A stretch of 64,000 nt of DNA from Cytophagales bacterium (GCA_030448185.1 JAUJNL010000023.1:1-64000), one strand, 5' to 3'. Positions 1 to 9,207 are shown, numbered from the stretch's first letter. A program made the numbers and translations. Notes: generated from the letters alone by a model not told the origin.

Positions 1-158
1 CGTAAAAACTCCTTCCGTCCGCCCTTAAAACGTATATATACGATATCGAAACGTTTAGCTAAGGAAACTTCCATATCACTTAGCCAATCAAACACATTCA
101 TTTTATTGCAACCTCCGGTGCTGCAACCGCCACCGGATGAACAACTTGTGCATCCCAT
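1..158 (-). CDS. PSP1-domain (RicT/YaaT-like) protein, N-terminal part only
   Basis: The reverse strand opens with ATG at 158 and stays open to the window edge (52 codons). It begins MGCTSCSSGGGC, then CSTGGC and NKMNVFDWLSDM. This cysteine/glycine-rich head followed by NVFDWL and a KRFDIVYIRFKGGRKEF stretch is typical of Bacteroidota PSP1-domain proteins, relatives of Bacillus RicT/YaaT. In Bacillus that protein belongs to the RicAFT complex, which carries Fe-S clusters and affects RNA processing; whether it does so here is inference. The cysteines at residues 3, 6, 12 and 17 could bind a cluster. Only the first fifth or so is visible. Confidence 0.75.
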   Translation of the reverse strand, partial: MGCTSCSSGGGCSTGGCNKMNVFDWLSDMEVSLAKRFDIVYIRFKGGRKEFL

Positions 159-800
159 AATAGTATATCTATTTAAAATCGGCCTTTCGGCCTACCCATG
201 AAATTGGTAATGATAAATGTTGAATTCTACAGGCTCAATGGGTGAACAAATAGTTAATACTTAAACTATTTAATTCTTATCATTTAGCACTCAAAATTTG
301 AAACTTATCATTACCGTTACACCTCCAATCGTGGCCGCACCAGCGTAAGCAGGGGCTGTTTCAGTCACCTCTAACCGTTACCGGTTTGCCCATTCAAGGC
401 GTTATGATTAATCGTGAGAAAAGCAATCATTCATTAAACTCTTCCCTAAATCCTCACAAAAACATGCTAAAATACCAAATTAATTTAACTATTCTCCGAA
501 TTATATCCAATCGAGGGTAGGACAAGTTCATAAAACCATCCTTAGCGTCATTGCGAACGAGTGAAGCAACTATTACCTTCGGTGAGAACCCGAAGGCTCG
601 TCGAAGACAATAGTTCTCAGCGAAGCTAATCTGTTTCGGCAGCGTCGGGAAAGATTAACTTCGTTGAGCCCTTCGGGGGTTGCTTCGGTCATCTTGCTCG
701 CAAGGCTGGCTCATGGCTGGCTCATGCTACAGTAGTGTAGCATGTTCCCCTCCCAATGACGGAAATTATAAATATTTGTTAAGAACTTGCCTATATCCCT
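159..800. other. Intergenic region, AT-rich then repeat-rich
   Basis: No convincing gene. 180-530 is AT-rich with no feature I can name. 540-765 is a composite dispersed repeat described separately. The purD stop codon lies at 801-803. Confidence 0.6.
543..761. repeat. Dispersed intergenic inverted repeat (gcgtcattgcgaacgag type) with inserted modules
   Basis: The left end reads GCGTCATTGCGAACGAGTGA. The right end contains GTTGCTTCGGTCATCTTGCT and finishes near AATGACGG, so the ends are roughly inverted as in widespread bacterial intergenic repeats of this type. Inside lie ACTATTACCTTCGGTGAGAA (569-588) and, inverted, TAGCTTCGCTGAGAACTATT (610-629). Both short modules recur elsewhere in the window (56191-56229, 54228, 62195). 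A small GGCTGGCTCATG duplication and a CATGCTACA/TGTAGCATG hairpin follow at about 700-740. Confidence 0.6.
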
Positions 801-2096
801 CTAACCCATTAGTCCAGCCTGTATTTTTAATAAATCAAGGCCAATGTCTTTCCGGTAGTATTTATTTTCAAAATGGATCTTCTCGGCCGCCCGTCTGGCT
901 TTACCCAATGCGTCCTCAATCCCATTACCCAAGCCGGTCAAAGTCATTACCCGGCCCCCGTCAGTAAGCAGGCCATTAGGACCTGATTTGGTCCCGGCAT
1001 GAAAAACCAGCACATCCTGTACAGTCTCCGTTCCGGTGATTACTTTCCCTTTTTCGTAGGCTTCCGGATAGCCGCCCGAAACCAGCATCACAGTAGCCGC
1101 AGTACGGGCATCTGCTTCAATAGCTGCTTCCGCCAACCGGCCTTCTGCCGCCGCCAGCAATAGCTCTCCCAGATCCGTTTTCAGCCGCGGCAACACCACT
1201 TCCGTCTCGGGGTCACCCATCCGGGCGTTGTATTCGATCACGTAGGGTTCGCCGTGCACATTCATCAAGCCGATAAAAATGAAACCGATATATTGTATAT
1301 TTTCGTTCCGTAAACCATTTATTGTAGGCCGGATAATTTTGTCCTCAACCTTACCTATAAAATGCTCATCCGCGAATGGAACCGGTGAAATAGCTCCCAT
1401 ACCACCCGTATTGGGTCCAGTGTCGCCCTCCCCGATCCGTTTATAATCCTTGGCCTCCGGCAGTATCTTATAACTATTCCCATCCGTGAGCACGAAGACG
1501 GATAACTCAATTCCTTCCAGGTATTCTTCGATCACTACTTTGCGGCTGGCTTCCCCGAACTGCCCGTTCAACATGGACCGGAACGATTCTTCGGCTTCGG
1601 CATGACTCTGGGCAATCACTACGCCCTTGCCCGCGGCCAATCCGTCAGCCTTTAATACAACCGGTAGATTTTGTTTACGCAGGTACTGAAGTCCGTCGGT
1701 AAGCGTTTGCAGGGTAAAAGTAGCGTACCCGGCCGTTGGGATCGCATACTTTTGCATGAATCCTTTCGACCAGTCTTTGCTGCCTTCCATACGGGCACCT
1801 GCCGCATCGGGGCCTACCATTTTCACGTGCTTCAGATCCGGCCGACCCGCAAAATAATCACGGATGCCTTTAACCAGCGGCTCCTCGGGTCCCACGATGA
1901 CCAGACCGATTGCTTCTTTTAATACAAACTGGGCAATACCCGGAAAATCAGTAGCGGCCAGGGGTACATTGGTGGCCAGGGAAGCAGTTCCGGCATTACC
2001 GGGAGCAATAAACAGTTTATCGCAAATCCGGCTTTGGGTCAATTTCCAGGCAAAAGTATGTTCGCGGCCACCTGATCCGAGTATGAGTAGGTTCAT
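801..2096 (-). CDS. purD: Phosphoribosylamine--glycine ligase (GAR synthetase)
   Basis: 431 aa, the usual length for PurD. It ligates glycine to 5-phosphoribosylamine with ATP in the second step of de novo purine synthesis, in the cytosol. MNLLILGSGGREH is the conserved N-terminus, so I take the ATG at 2096; an in-frame ATG 25 codons upstream runs through the recQ terminator hairpin and is rejected. ATP-grasp motifs are visible: LKADGLAAGKGVVIA (about 148-162), DTGPNTGGMG (about 225-234) and VIEYNARMGDPETEV (about 286-300). It lies downstream of recQ on the same strand, 121 bp away, with a strong hairpin between, so it is probably transcribed separately. Confidence 0.97.
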   Translation of the reverse strand: MNLLILGSGGREHTFAWKLTQSRICDKLFIAPGNAGTASLATNVPLAATDFPGIAQFVLKEAIGLVIVGPEEPLVKGIRDYFAGRPDLKHVKMVGPDAAGARMEGSKDWSKGFMQKYAIPTAGYATFTLQTLTDGLQYLRKQNLPVVLKADGLAAGKGVVIAQSHAEAEESFRSMLNGQFGEASRKVVIEEYLEGIELSVFVLTDGNSYKILPEAKDYKRIGEGDTGPNTGGMGAISPVPFADEHFIGKVEDKIIRPTINGLRNENIQYIGFIFIGLMNVHGEPYVIEYNARMGDPETEVVLPRLKTDLGELLLAAAEGRLAEAAIEADARTAATVMLVSGGYPEAYEKGKVITGTETVQDVLVFHAGTKSGPNGLLTDGGRVMTLTGLGNGIEDALGKARRAAEKIHFENKYYRKDIGLDLLKIQAGLMG

Positions 2097-2138
2097 TGAG
2101 ATAGTAAGTTTGAAAACTGGTTTAGAATAAATAAAAAA

Positions 2139-2194
2139 GTTTCCGGTTTTAGGGTTTAATTGAATGAACAAACTTAAACCCTAAAACCGGAAAC
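2139..2194 (-). terminator. Perfect 20-bp stem hairpin after recQ
   Basis: GTTTCCGGTTTTAGGGTTTA (2139-2158) is matched perfectly by its reverse complement at 2175-2194, with a 16-nt loop. It starts 24 bp past the recQ stop and is followed on the minus strand by a run of T (AAAAAA at 2132-2137 on the plus strand). It fits an intrinsic terminator for recQ and is one of several long, locus-specific perfect hairpins in this window. Confidence 0.75.
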
Positions 2195-2217
2195 CCGAAA
2201 TACTAAACCGTAAACCC

Positions 2218-4407
2218 CTAGTTGGCTACTTCCGAAAGGAATTTGATCCGGATCAGCCGGAGTTCCTCTTCAGTGTAATCGTCCGCGCCTAACGCATTCA
2301 GGGCTGCTTGTATATTATCCGTATCGGCTTGCATGAAGTAATCATAAATTTCATCCTGACGGTCTCCATCCATCATATCTTCAATGTAATAATCCAGGTT
2401 CAGCCGGGTGCCTGAGTAGCAGATGTGTTCAATTTCCTTGAGCAGGTCAGCCATGGATATTCCCTGCGCTTCGGCAATATCATCGAGGCCTACTTTGCGG
2501 TCAATTTGCTGAATAATATAGATTTTGGATTTTGATTTATTGGCCGTTGATTTAATTACTACATCGGTAGCCGTCTCAATATCATTATCGGCTACGTACT
2601 TGGCAATGAGTTCGATAAAAGGCCGGCCGAACTTTTCCACTTTGCCAAGCCCTACGCCATTAACCCGCGAAAGTTCTTCTTTACTGGTAGGATACGTAGT
2701 GGCCATTTCTTCCAGGGAAGGCTCCTGGAAAACGGCATACGGAGGCAGTTTTTTCTCCCGGGCTACCTTCCGTTGCAGGGCCTTGAGCATCTCGAACAGT
2801 ACCGGGTCACAGGCCTTGCCCGTAGCCGGAGCTCCTCCTTCACGATCTTCCTCATCTTCTTCCATAGCATTGGAAAAATCGTGGTCTTTGGTCAGCGTGA
2901 CCGGATACGGATTTTCGAGGAAATCCATTCCTTTAGCCGTGATCCTGAGCACTCCGTAGTTCTCAACATCTTTTTCGAGGAAGTTGTAAATCAGAATTTG
3001 CCGGATCACTGACTGCCAATAGTTTGCTTCTTTACCGGCTCCTTTCCCGTAAACGGAGAGCAGGTTATGATTATAGCTGCATACGTACTGGTTTTCGTAC
3101 CCGCGAAGCACATCCGTCAGGTGACTGATGTCAAACCGCTGATTAGTCTGCAACACCGCCTGAATAGCCAGCATAATATCTTCCTGAGCCTCAAATTTCT
3201 CCTTGGCACGCAGGCAATTATCACAAAAGCCGCAGTCCTCATTGAGCTGCTCTCCGAAATAGTGCAGCAATTGACGGCGCCGACACACCGAAGACTCGGC
3301 GTAGGCAGCCATTTCCTGCAGCAGATGCTTGGCGTTTTCGCGTTCCGTTACCTGTTTGTCCTTGTTGAATTTATCCAGTTTAAGGATGTCGTTGTAGCTG
3401 TAGAACATAACGCAGTTGCCCTCCAGCCCATCACGCCCGGCCCGGCCGGTTTCCTGGTAGTAGCCTTCCAGCGACTTGGGAGTATCATAGTGGATTACAA
3501 AGCGGACATCGGGCTTGTCTATTCCCATTCCGAAGGCAATGGTAGCCACAATCACGTCGACATCCTCATTCAGGAAGGCATCCTGATTGGCTATCCGGAC
3601 ACTGGCATCAAGCCCGGCGTGATAAGGCAAGGTCTTGATATCGTTTACGTTGAGCAACTCGGCAATTTCTTCCACCTTCTTCCGGCTCAGGCAGTATACA
3701 ATACCCGATTTCCCCTTATGATTTTTGATGTAGCGTATGAGCTGTTTTTTGGTGTCTACTTTAGGCCGTACCTCGTAGAAAAGGTTTTGCCGGTTAAAGG
3801 AAGATTTAAACAGATCCGCCTCTTCCATGTGCAGATTTTTCTGGATGTCCGTCTGCACTTTAGGCGTAGCCGTAGCGGTCAGGGCGATAATGGGCAGGTT
3901 GCCCAGATTATCAATAATCGTTTTTATTTTCCGGTATTCGGGCCGGAAGTCATGTCCCCATTCCGAGATACAGTGTGCTTCGTCAATGGCTACGAATGAA
4001 ATATCGGCTTTTTGTAAAAAGGCAATATTTTCTTCCTTAGTCAGTGATTCGGGTGCTACATAGAGCAATTTAACCTCTCCATTGGTCACATCCCGTTTCA
4101 CTTTGGTGATCTCCGCCTGAGAGAGGGTAGAGTTGAGGAATTGAGCATTTACGCCAAGGGCATTTAACTGATCCACCTGATTTTTCATCAGGGCAATAAG
4201 CGGTGAAATGACAATGGCAGTTCCGGATTTGATGATTGCAGGCAATTGGTAACACAATGATTTACCCGCGCCGGTAGGCATGATAACAAAAGTATTCCGC
4301 TCGGATAAAATAGTGTTGATGACTGCTTCCTGGTTGCCCCTGAATTGGCTATACCCGAAAACTTCTTTTAGTTTTTCTTTAAGTAAGGTGTCCTGTGCCG
4401 CTATCAT
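2218..4407 (-). CDS. recQ: ATP-dependent DNA helicase RecQ
   Basis: 729 aa, the size of Bacteroidota RecQ (longer than the ~610 aa of E. coli). It is a 3'-5' superfamily 2 DNA helicase in recombination and fork repair. Visible: Walker A MPTGAGKS (43-50), DEAH (142-145) in VAIDEAHCISEWGHDFRPEY-like context, the ARFINGER/motif VI region YYQETGRAGRDG (316-327), and the zinc-binding cysteines C375, C392, C395 and C398. A winged-helix region follows, then an HRDC domain (about 545-625, ELSRVNGVGLGKVEKFG) and a C-terminal helical extension. The start MIAAQDTLLKEKLKEVFGYS matches the family. Confidence 0.98.
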   Translation of the reverse strand: MIAAQDTLLKEKLKEVFGYSQFRGNQEAVINTILSERNTFVIMPTGAGKSLCYQLPAIIKSGTAIVISPLIALMKNQVDQLNALGVNAQFLNSTLSQAEITKVKRDVTNGEVKLLYVAPESLTKEENIAFLQKADISFVAIDEAHCISEWGHDFRPEYRKIKTIIDNLGNLPIIALTATATPKVQTDIQKNLHMEEADLFKSSFNRQNLFYEVRPKVDTKKQLIRYIKNHKGKSGIVYCLSRKKVEEIAELLNVNDIKTLPYHAGLDASVRIANQDAFLNEDVDVIVATIAFGMGIDKPDVRFVIHYDTPKSLEGYYQETGRAGRDGLEGNCVMFYSYNDILKLDKFNKDKQVTERENAKHLLQEMAAYAESSVCRRRQLLHYFGEQLNEDCGFCDNCLRAKEKFEAQEDIMLAIQAVLQTNQRFDISHLTDVLRGYENQYVCSYNHNLLSVYGKGAGKEANYWQSVIRQILIYNFLEKDVENYGVLRITAKGMDFLENPYPVTLTKDHDFSNAMEEDEEDREGGAPATGKACDPVLFEMLKALQRKVAREKKLPPYAVFQEPSLEEMATTYPTSKEELSRVNGVGLGKVEKFGRPFIELIAKYVADNDIETATDVVIKSTANKSKSKIYIIQQIDRKVGLDDIAEAQGISMADLLKEIEHICYSGTRLNLDYYIEDMMDGDRQDEIYDYFMQADTDNIQAALNALGADDYTEEELRLIRIKFLSEVAN

Positions 4408-5019
4408 TTTTCCGGGGTAGGCGAAGAATTTTGTGGTATGAATAGATTAAATCAAACTTCGAAGGATGAATATACAAAAAATCGGTATCAGCACGCCGCA
4501 TTTCTTCCGATTAATCATGCGACCTTACATTAAAACCTTGCCCGCATAACTCAATTATCCGGCAAACCGGTAGCACGATTATAAAAATACGCATACAAAA
4601 ATACGCAAAACCCATAAACGCAAAACTCAAAATTTATAACTTTTACAATATGATTTTCTAAAATTTCATAAAAAATGCATATCAGCCGGATTTATTACCA
4701 GGAAACTTGTATCTAGTCATTGCCTGAGCTCCGGGTAAACAACAATGGATAGATAGATAAGAAGCATTCGGAATGTAATCCAGGATTTGAATCGGGGGCT
4801 ACAACTATTTTATTGCATTTAGTGCAACAGCTTCCTTCCCGAACCGTTTCAGGAGTAATTTACTGAATGTCAAATAAAAAAAGAGCCGTACATACGGCCA
4901 TTTCAGCTTTCTCGTCCTTTTAGACTGCAATTGCCACCGGCTGATGAATGGTTATTTCTGAAAAATCTTAATCTTTGTATTGAATCCTATTCACCTAATC
5001 TTATAAACCAGATCAGCAA
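4408..5019. other. Intergenic region between divergent recQ and manC
   Basis: 612 bp, AT-rich, no supported ORF. Both flanking genes start from this gap, so their promoters should lie here. A TAATCTTTG sequence at about 4969-4977 resembles the Bacteroidota -7 box (TAnnTTTG) with one extra base before manC. I see no other structure. Confidence 0.5.
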
Positions 5020-6093
5020 ATGAATGCTGCCAATAACTACGTAGTCATTATGGCTGGCGGGGCGGGTACCCGCTTCTGGCCATTCAGCCGGTCCACTTTC
5101 CCTAAACAATTTCATGATGTACTGGGAACCGGACGTACCTTGCTGCAACAAACTGCTGACCGATTCCGGGAAGTATGTCCATCCGAAAATATTTACATTG
5201 TCACCAGTGCTGAATATAAGGATATCGTACAAGAGCAGCTGCCCGAACTGAAGCCGGATCAGATATTACTTGAACCGGCCCGGCGCAATACGGCTCCCTG
5301 TATTGCCTACGCCTGTTACAAGATCGGCGTAAAAGATCCGGAGGCCAACATTGTAGTGGCACCGGCTGACCATATCATTCTGAAGGAAGAGGACTTTGTC
5401 CGCACTATTAAAACAGCCCTGTTATCCACCGAAAAAGAAGACATTTTGGTCACGTTAGGCATTAAACCCAGCCGCCCTGACACTGGATATGGGTATATTC
5501 AATTCATTCCGGGCAAAAAAAGCATTAAAAAGGTAAAAACCTTCACCGAAAAGCCGGACCTGGAACACGCAAAAAAATTTATTGAAAGCGGAGACTTTGT
5601 CTGGAATGCCGGCATTTTCGTCTGGAATGTAAAGACCATTATGAAGAGTTTCGGCATCCACATGCCCGAAACGGCCGAATTGTTTGAGGAAGGACGGGAA
5701 CATTTCTACCAGTCAGGCGAAGAAACCTATATTAATAAGGTGTATTCGCAATGCAAGAATATTTCTATTGACTACGGTATCATGGAAAAAGCCGAAGAGG
5801 TGTACGTACTGCTGAGTGATTTTGGCTGGTCGGATCTGGGTACCTGGAAATCGTTGTACGATATATCGCCAAAGGATGAAGCAGCCAATGTAATCGACGG
5901 CAATGTCATGCTCTACCAAACGGGTAACTGTATTATCAAAACGCCTAAAGAACGTCTGGTAGTAGCCCACGGATTGGATGGCTATATAATTGCTGAATAC
6001 GACAATGTATTGCTGATCTGCCGTAAAGATGAAGAACAACGGGTCCGTGACTTCGTATCCGATGCCAAAAACCGCGGAGCTGAGTTCGTATAG
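5020..6093 (+). CDS. manC: Mannose-1-phosphate guanylyltransferase (GDP-mannose pyrophosphorylase)
   Basis: 357 aa, the size of the single-domain enzyme without the phosphomannose isomerase half found in the long ManC type. It makes GDP-mannose from mannose-1-phosphate and GTP for surface polysaccharide. The nucleotidyltransferase signature AGGAGTRFWPFSR (12-24) and FPKQF (27-31) are present. RRNTAPCIAYA and PADHII follow in the expected order, and FTEKP with NAGIFVW marks the sugar-binding half. It is a single transcription unit between recQ (divergent) and a tonB-domain gene. A hairpin follows the stop. Confidence 0.95.
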   Translation: MNAANNYVVIMAGGAGTRFWPFSRSTFPKQFHDVLGTGRTLLQQTADRFREVCPSENIYIVTSAEYKDIVQEQLPELKPDQILLEPARRNTAPCIAYACYKIGVKDPEANIVVAPADHIILKEEDFVRTIKTALLSTEKEDILVTLGIKPSRPDTGYGYIQFIPGKKSIKKVKTFTEKPDLEHAKKFIESGDFVWNAGIFVWNVKTIMKSFGIHMPETAELFEEGREHFYQSGEETYINKVYSQCKNISIDYGIMEKAEEVYVLLSDFGWSDLGTWKSLYDISPKDEAANVIDGNVMLYQTGNCIIKTPKERLVVAHGLDGYIIAEYDNVLLICRKDEEQRVRDFVSDAKNRGAEFV

Positions 6094-6120
6094 CTTATAA
6101 AATTTTCTGATAAATATTCT

Positions 6121-6168
6121 CCACGGATAGAGCCGGTTTGCAAAAACCATTCTGTCCGTGGATTTTTC
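6121..6168 (+). terminator. Hairpin with T tail after manC
   Basis: CCACGGATAGAG (6121-6132) pairs with TTCTGTCCGTGG (6150-6161) with two mismatches in the stem, and ATTTTTCTT follows. Located 27 bp after the manC stop. Confidence 0.7.
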
Positions 6169-6269
6169 TTAGAAAAAAAATAATTCTTTTTCTCTGATTA
6201 CCTTGCGTACATTTTTAAGTATAAAGCAAAGTAAATATTTTGCATACCAGTACGTAAGTAATATTTTTT

Positions 6270-6716
6270 ATGAAAAAGATAACGTTAGTCGTTTTATTGA
6301 TAATAAGTGTTCTCCAGTTCAGCTTTTCCCAGGGCCAATTGTCCCGGCCTGAACCCACCGTTTCGGCTCACATTGACCGGATGGTCTTCATGGAACCCGA
6401 GAAAATGCCCCAGTTCCCTGGCGGCCTACCAGAAATGGACAAGTTTATCAACACCAAACTCAATTATCCGCGGGAGGCCGTCAAATCCAATGTGCAGGGT
6501 ACGGTATTCGTTGGTTTTGTGATTGATACTGACGGAAAAGTAAAGGATGTCCGGGTATTGAAAGGGATTGGCAGCGGATGTGAGGAAGAAGTGGTGCGGG
6601 TACTGCAACAAATGCCCCAGTGGCAACCTGGCACGGAAAATGGTTCCGCAGTGGCCGTAAGCTACTCCCTGCCAGTTGATTTCAAATTGCCCGCTAAGGA
6701 TCAGCAGCCTAAGTAA
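6270..6716 (+). CDS. TonB C-terminal domain periplasmic protein (energy-transducer family)
   Basis: 148 aa. Residues 1-20 form a signal peptide (KK then a hydrophobic stretch ending SFSQ). The remainder contains a TonB C-terminal domain: MPQFPGGLPEMDKFI at about 50-64, YPREAVKSNVQGTVFVGFVI at about 70-90, DGKVKDVRVLKGIG, and MPQWQPGTENGSAVAVSYSLPV near the C-terminus. There is no N-terminal membrane anchor of the classical TonB type, so it is probably a soluble or secreted TonB-domain protein, a type that is plentiful in Bacteroidota. Whether it touches an outer-membrane receptor is unknown. Confidence 0.85.
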   Translation: MKKITLVVLLIISVLQFSFSQGQLSRPEPTVSAHIDRMVFMEPEKMPQFPGGLPEMDKFINTKLNYPREAVKSNVQGTVFVGFVIDTDGKVKDVRVLKGIGSGCEEEVVRVLQQMPQWQPGTENGSAVAVSYSLPVDFKLPAKDQQPK

Positions 6717-6768
6717 AAGTCCATTCTGGTACAGTACTTAGTGATTTAAAAAGGTTTATTTTATTTCA

Positions 6769-6842
6769 AATCTCGAACAAGGAATTACGAATGATGAAGG
6801 AATTAAACTTCCATCATTATTCGTAATTCCTTGTTCGAGATT
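6769..6842. terminator. Long inverted repeat between convergent genes
   Basis: AATCTCGAACAAGGAATTAC... at 6769-6792 is repeated as a perfect reverse complement at 6819-6842 (24 bp), and the pairing continues imperfectly into GATGAAGGAA/TTCCATCATT. It sits between the TonB-domain gene (+) and the Lrp gene (-), so it can terminate both. Confidence 0.7.
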
Positions 6843-6930
6843 CATGATTCTGCTAAGTGCCAGGACTTAGTTACGAACTCGGCATAGCCGAAACAGATAT
6901 GAGTTAACTGCCGGCTAGGGTTGCCCGATT

Positions 6931-7419
6931 TCAATCCGCTTCCTGGGGTAAAGGAAGAACTTTACTGTCTTTCATGCACGACAAGACGACCATAGACTCA
7001 AGGTTGGATATCTCGTCCAGGCTGCTCATCTCTTCCATAATGAACTTCTCAAAAGTAGCCAGGTTGCGGCTTACTACTTTCAGCAGAAAATTACCGGACC
7101 CGGTAATATGGTGACACTCCACTACTTCATCGAGGCTATTGACCTTAGCCAGAAACTTATCTACGTAAGTCTTTTTACTGGCGGCCAAAGTTACCTGCAC
7201 GAAGAAAGTGATTCCCAGGCCAGCTTTAGCGGAATCAATCTGTGCGTAGTAATTTTTGATATAGCCATAGTTCTCAAGCTTCCGGACCCGTTCAAAAATA
7301 GCGGCCTGCGAAAGCCCTATTTTCTGTGACAGGTAAGCATTGGTTACCTTAGAATTAAACTGCAACAAGCGGAGCAGATGATAATCAATTGTATCTAATC
7401 GGGCAACGGCTGTTTCCAT
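6931..7419 (-). CDS. Lrp/AsnC-family transcriptional regulator
   Basis: 162 aa, typical length. N-terminal winged helix-turn-helix at about 8-60 (LDTIDYHLLRLLQFNSKVTN, then LSQAAIFERVRKLENYGYI). C-terminal RAM ligand-binding/oligomerisation domain follows (ITFFVQVTL, ECHHITGSGNFLLKVV, LSSLDEISNLESMVVLS-like). Members bind amino acids and control amino-acid metabolism, but the target here cannot be inferred. The gene stands alone and is convergent with the TonB-domain gene. Confidence 0.93.
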   Translation of the reverse strand: METAVARLDTIDYHLLRLLQFNSKVTNAYLSQKIGLSQAAIFERVRKLENYGYIKNYYAQIDSAKAGLGITFFVQVTLAASKKTYVDKFLAKVNSLDEVVECHHITGSGNFLLKVVSRNLATFEKFIMEEMSSLDEISNLESMVVLSCMKDSKVLPLPQEAD

Positions 7420-7594
7420 ATAATAGAAGACTGATAAACTGTTAAAACACTTTACGCCTCAACCTGCTTTTTACGCTTTGAGATTGCCATTCACTTAGTT
7501 TAGTACCGGATGGTAGTCCGCTTCCCTCCTACACCTACCGGATGCGCGTTGCTGAACTTCGGCTCATTTCATCGAGTCCTTCGGTGTTGTCCTA

Positions 7595-8044
7595 TTATTT
7601 ATTAACCCGGATGCTACGGGCAGCAAGCGTCTGTAGTTGAATTTCCTTAGTGATTCTTTCCTGACTATTGGAAATTTCGAAAGTGTAGGTTCCATCCTGC
7701 ATATTTCCCAGTTCAAACTTCCTGATGTACTTGGGAGAGGCAACTACTTCCTGATGAATTACTTTATTGGCGGCATTTTTCAAGGTAAGGGTTACTGGCC
7801 GGCTGGCACTATTTTCGAAATGCAGTTTAAACTTGGTGGTATTCTCTACCTGATACACGGCTACCTGCAAGCTGGCCGGTTTATAGGGATCGGCTGCGGA
7901 TTCGGTGTTTACAAGGTGCTTAGCCAAAGTCGACTTTTTCGATTGTGCATGGGTAGTAGTCACGGGAGCCAGGCTTACCATTGCAGCCAGTACTATTGCG
8001 TAACCAGTAATTTTTCCGGCAATCTGATTGAATTGAGTTTTCAT
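7595..8044 (-). CDS. Secreted hypothetical protein, beta-rich
   Basis: 149 aa. Signal peptide at 1-33 (ends TTTHAQ). The mature part looks like a small Ig-like/beta-sandwich domain: KFKLHFENSASRPVTLTLKN, then VASPKYIRKFELGNMQDGTYTFEIS. The GTYTFEIS stretch resembles the last strands of T9SS-type or FlgD-type domains, but no full sorting domain is present. No catalytic motif. A Bacteroidota promoter box lies 53 bp upstream. Function unknown. Confidence 0.75.
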   Translation of the reverse strand: MKTQFNQIAGKITGYAIVLAAMVSLAPVTTTHAQSKKSTLAKHLVNTESAADPYKPASLQVAVYQVENTTKFKLHFENSASRPVTLTLKNAANKVIHQEVVASPKYIRKFELGNMQDGTYTFEISNSQERITKEIQLQTLAARSIRVNK

Positions 8045-8096
8045 GACAAAGGAGGTTTTAAATGAATTAATTTGCTTAAGTGTGTCTGTGTATGAT

Positions 8097-8104
8097 CAAA
8101 AGTA
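8097..8104 (-). promoter_or_regulatory. Bacteroidota -7 box TACTTTTG
   Basis: On the minus strand TACTTTTG fits TAnnTTTG and lies 53 bp before the ATG at 8044. No clear TTTG -33 box is seen at the expected distance. Confidence 0.45.
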
Positions 8105-8322
8105 GCAAAGGGTAAACCTCCCCATATCCCCCTTTTGGGGTGATTTATAGGAATGCGCGTGGTGTTGTTTGAATGGCGGGAATAGAGGTATAAGTGGATG
8201 AAATTGCCGGAATTGGAAAAATCCTCCTGTTTCGCTCAAATCTGTCGCTTAATCTGCATCTGATAATAAAAAACCGACGGGCATTGGTGCCGCCCTTTAT
8301 TGACGCGTAGTTTGAACAGGGT

Positions 8323-9207
8323 TTACTTTTCGGGAGAAGCTGGATTGGTTACGTTTAGTACGATCCGCCAGTCTTTGCCCGGAGTACGTTGCCAGATATT
8401 CAGGTAATATCCTTTTCCCAAATTCTGCTTACCATCCTTTTGCTGCTGATAGGCGCCATAGGTATAGCCTAAATCGCCGGATAAGGCTACGCCTCCGGCA
8501 ATCGGTTGCCAGCTCATTGTACCCTTAGAAGACAAATCTGCGGGGGAGGCTTCGGATAATGCGAAAGGCTGACGGCCATTGCGCAAATACAATGCTTCCG
8601 GAAGGCTGAATTGCTTGCAAGCCGTAAAGAAATTCGTCTCAATTGATTTTTTTGAAAACAGGAAATCCTGACTCATCAAGGCTGTCTTCAGATAATCAGG
8701 CGAGGTAGTACCCGCATTTATGGCTTCACTGGCGGCTAATTCAGTCCGGAGGGAAACGGTTTTGGTGGTAGGCGTCGGATGAGAAATACCCATATCAGCT
8801 ACTGCCTTCCAACTGCCACCGGGCTGCTTTTTCCAGAGGGTGACATACTGGCCCTGGGCGGTTGCTTCCGGATCTTTTTTGTTTTTCCGGTACTCCCAGG
8901 GGCCGGTGGTAAATCCAAGGTCACCGGCAAAGGAGATCATGGCAAAAGCGGGTTCCCAGGTTAGCAGACCCGGCTGCGATCCATGCTGTTGATGAAACTT
9001 TTTTCCATTCACGGGATTAGGCCGGAAAATGATTCCGTCGTCAGCCAGAAAATCAAGGAATGCCTGCTGTGTGCCTTTGGCTTTGGAGGCAGCCGCAAAA
9101 CTGCGTTCGGCCTGCACTAAAATCTGAATGGGGCTCACGTGTTGCTGCGCCAGGGTATTGGCATACCCAAAAAGGCCGATCACGAGGCAGAATAAAGTTT
9201 GCCGCAT
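8323..9207 (-). CDS. Secreted protein with two NTF2-like (DUF4440/SnoaL-type) domains
   Basis: 294 aa. Signal peptide at 1-20 (ends TLAQQ). Two similar halves: the first (about 28-150) has FLADDGIIFRPNPVNGKKF, SFAGDLGFTTGPWEYRK, YVTLWKKQPGGSWKAVADMG; the second (about 165-290) repeats this as MSWQPIAGGVALSGDLGYTYG, YYLNIWQRTPGKDWRIVLN. The pattern GDLGxTxGxW followed by LWxxxPGGxWK is that of NTF2-like DUF4440 proteins, here an internal duplication. The first half keeps the motifs better. Function unknown; the fold often binds small molecules. Confidence 0.8.
   Translation of the reverse strand: MRQTLFCLVIGLFGYANTLAQQHVSPIQILVQAERSFAAASKAKGTQQAFLDFLADDGIIFRPNPVNGKKFHQQHGSQPGLLTWEPAFAMISFAGDLGFTTGPWEYRKNKKDPEATAQGQYVTLWKKQPGGSWKAVADMGISHPTPTTKTVSLRTELAASEAINAGTTSPDYLKTALMSQDFLFSKKSIETNFFTACKQFSLPEALYLRNGRQPFALSEASPADLSSKGTMSWQPIAGGVALSGDLGYTYGAYQQQKDGKQNLGKGYYLNIWQRTPGKDWRIVLNVTNPASPEK

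Noticed and set aside
2097..2171. Upstream in-frame start giving a 25-residue longer PurD
   Set aside because: It runs through the recQ terminator hairpin, and the family starts at MNLLILGSGGREH.
3067..3999. 310-codon plus-strand frame opposite recQ
   Set aside because: A shadow frame of a strongly conserved gene; no domain of its own.
4961..4980. Promoter for manC at TAATCTTTG
   Set aside because: Spacing between TA and TTTG is three rather than two bases and no -33 box is seen; kept only as a remark.
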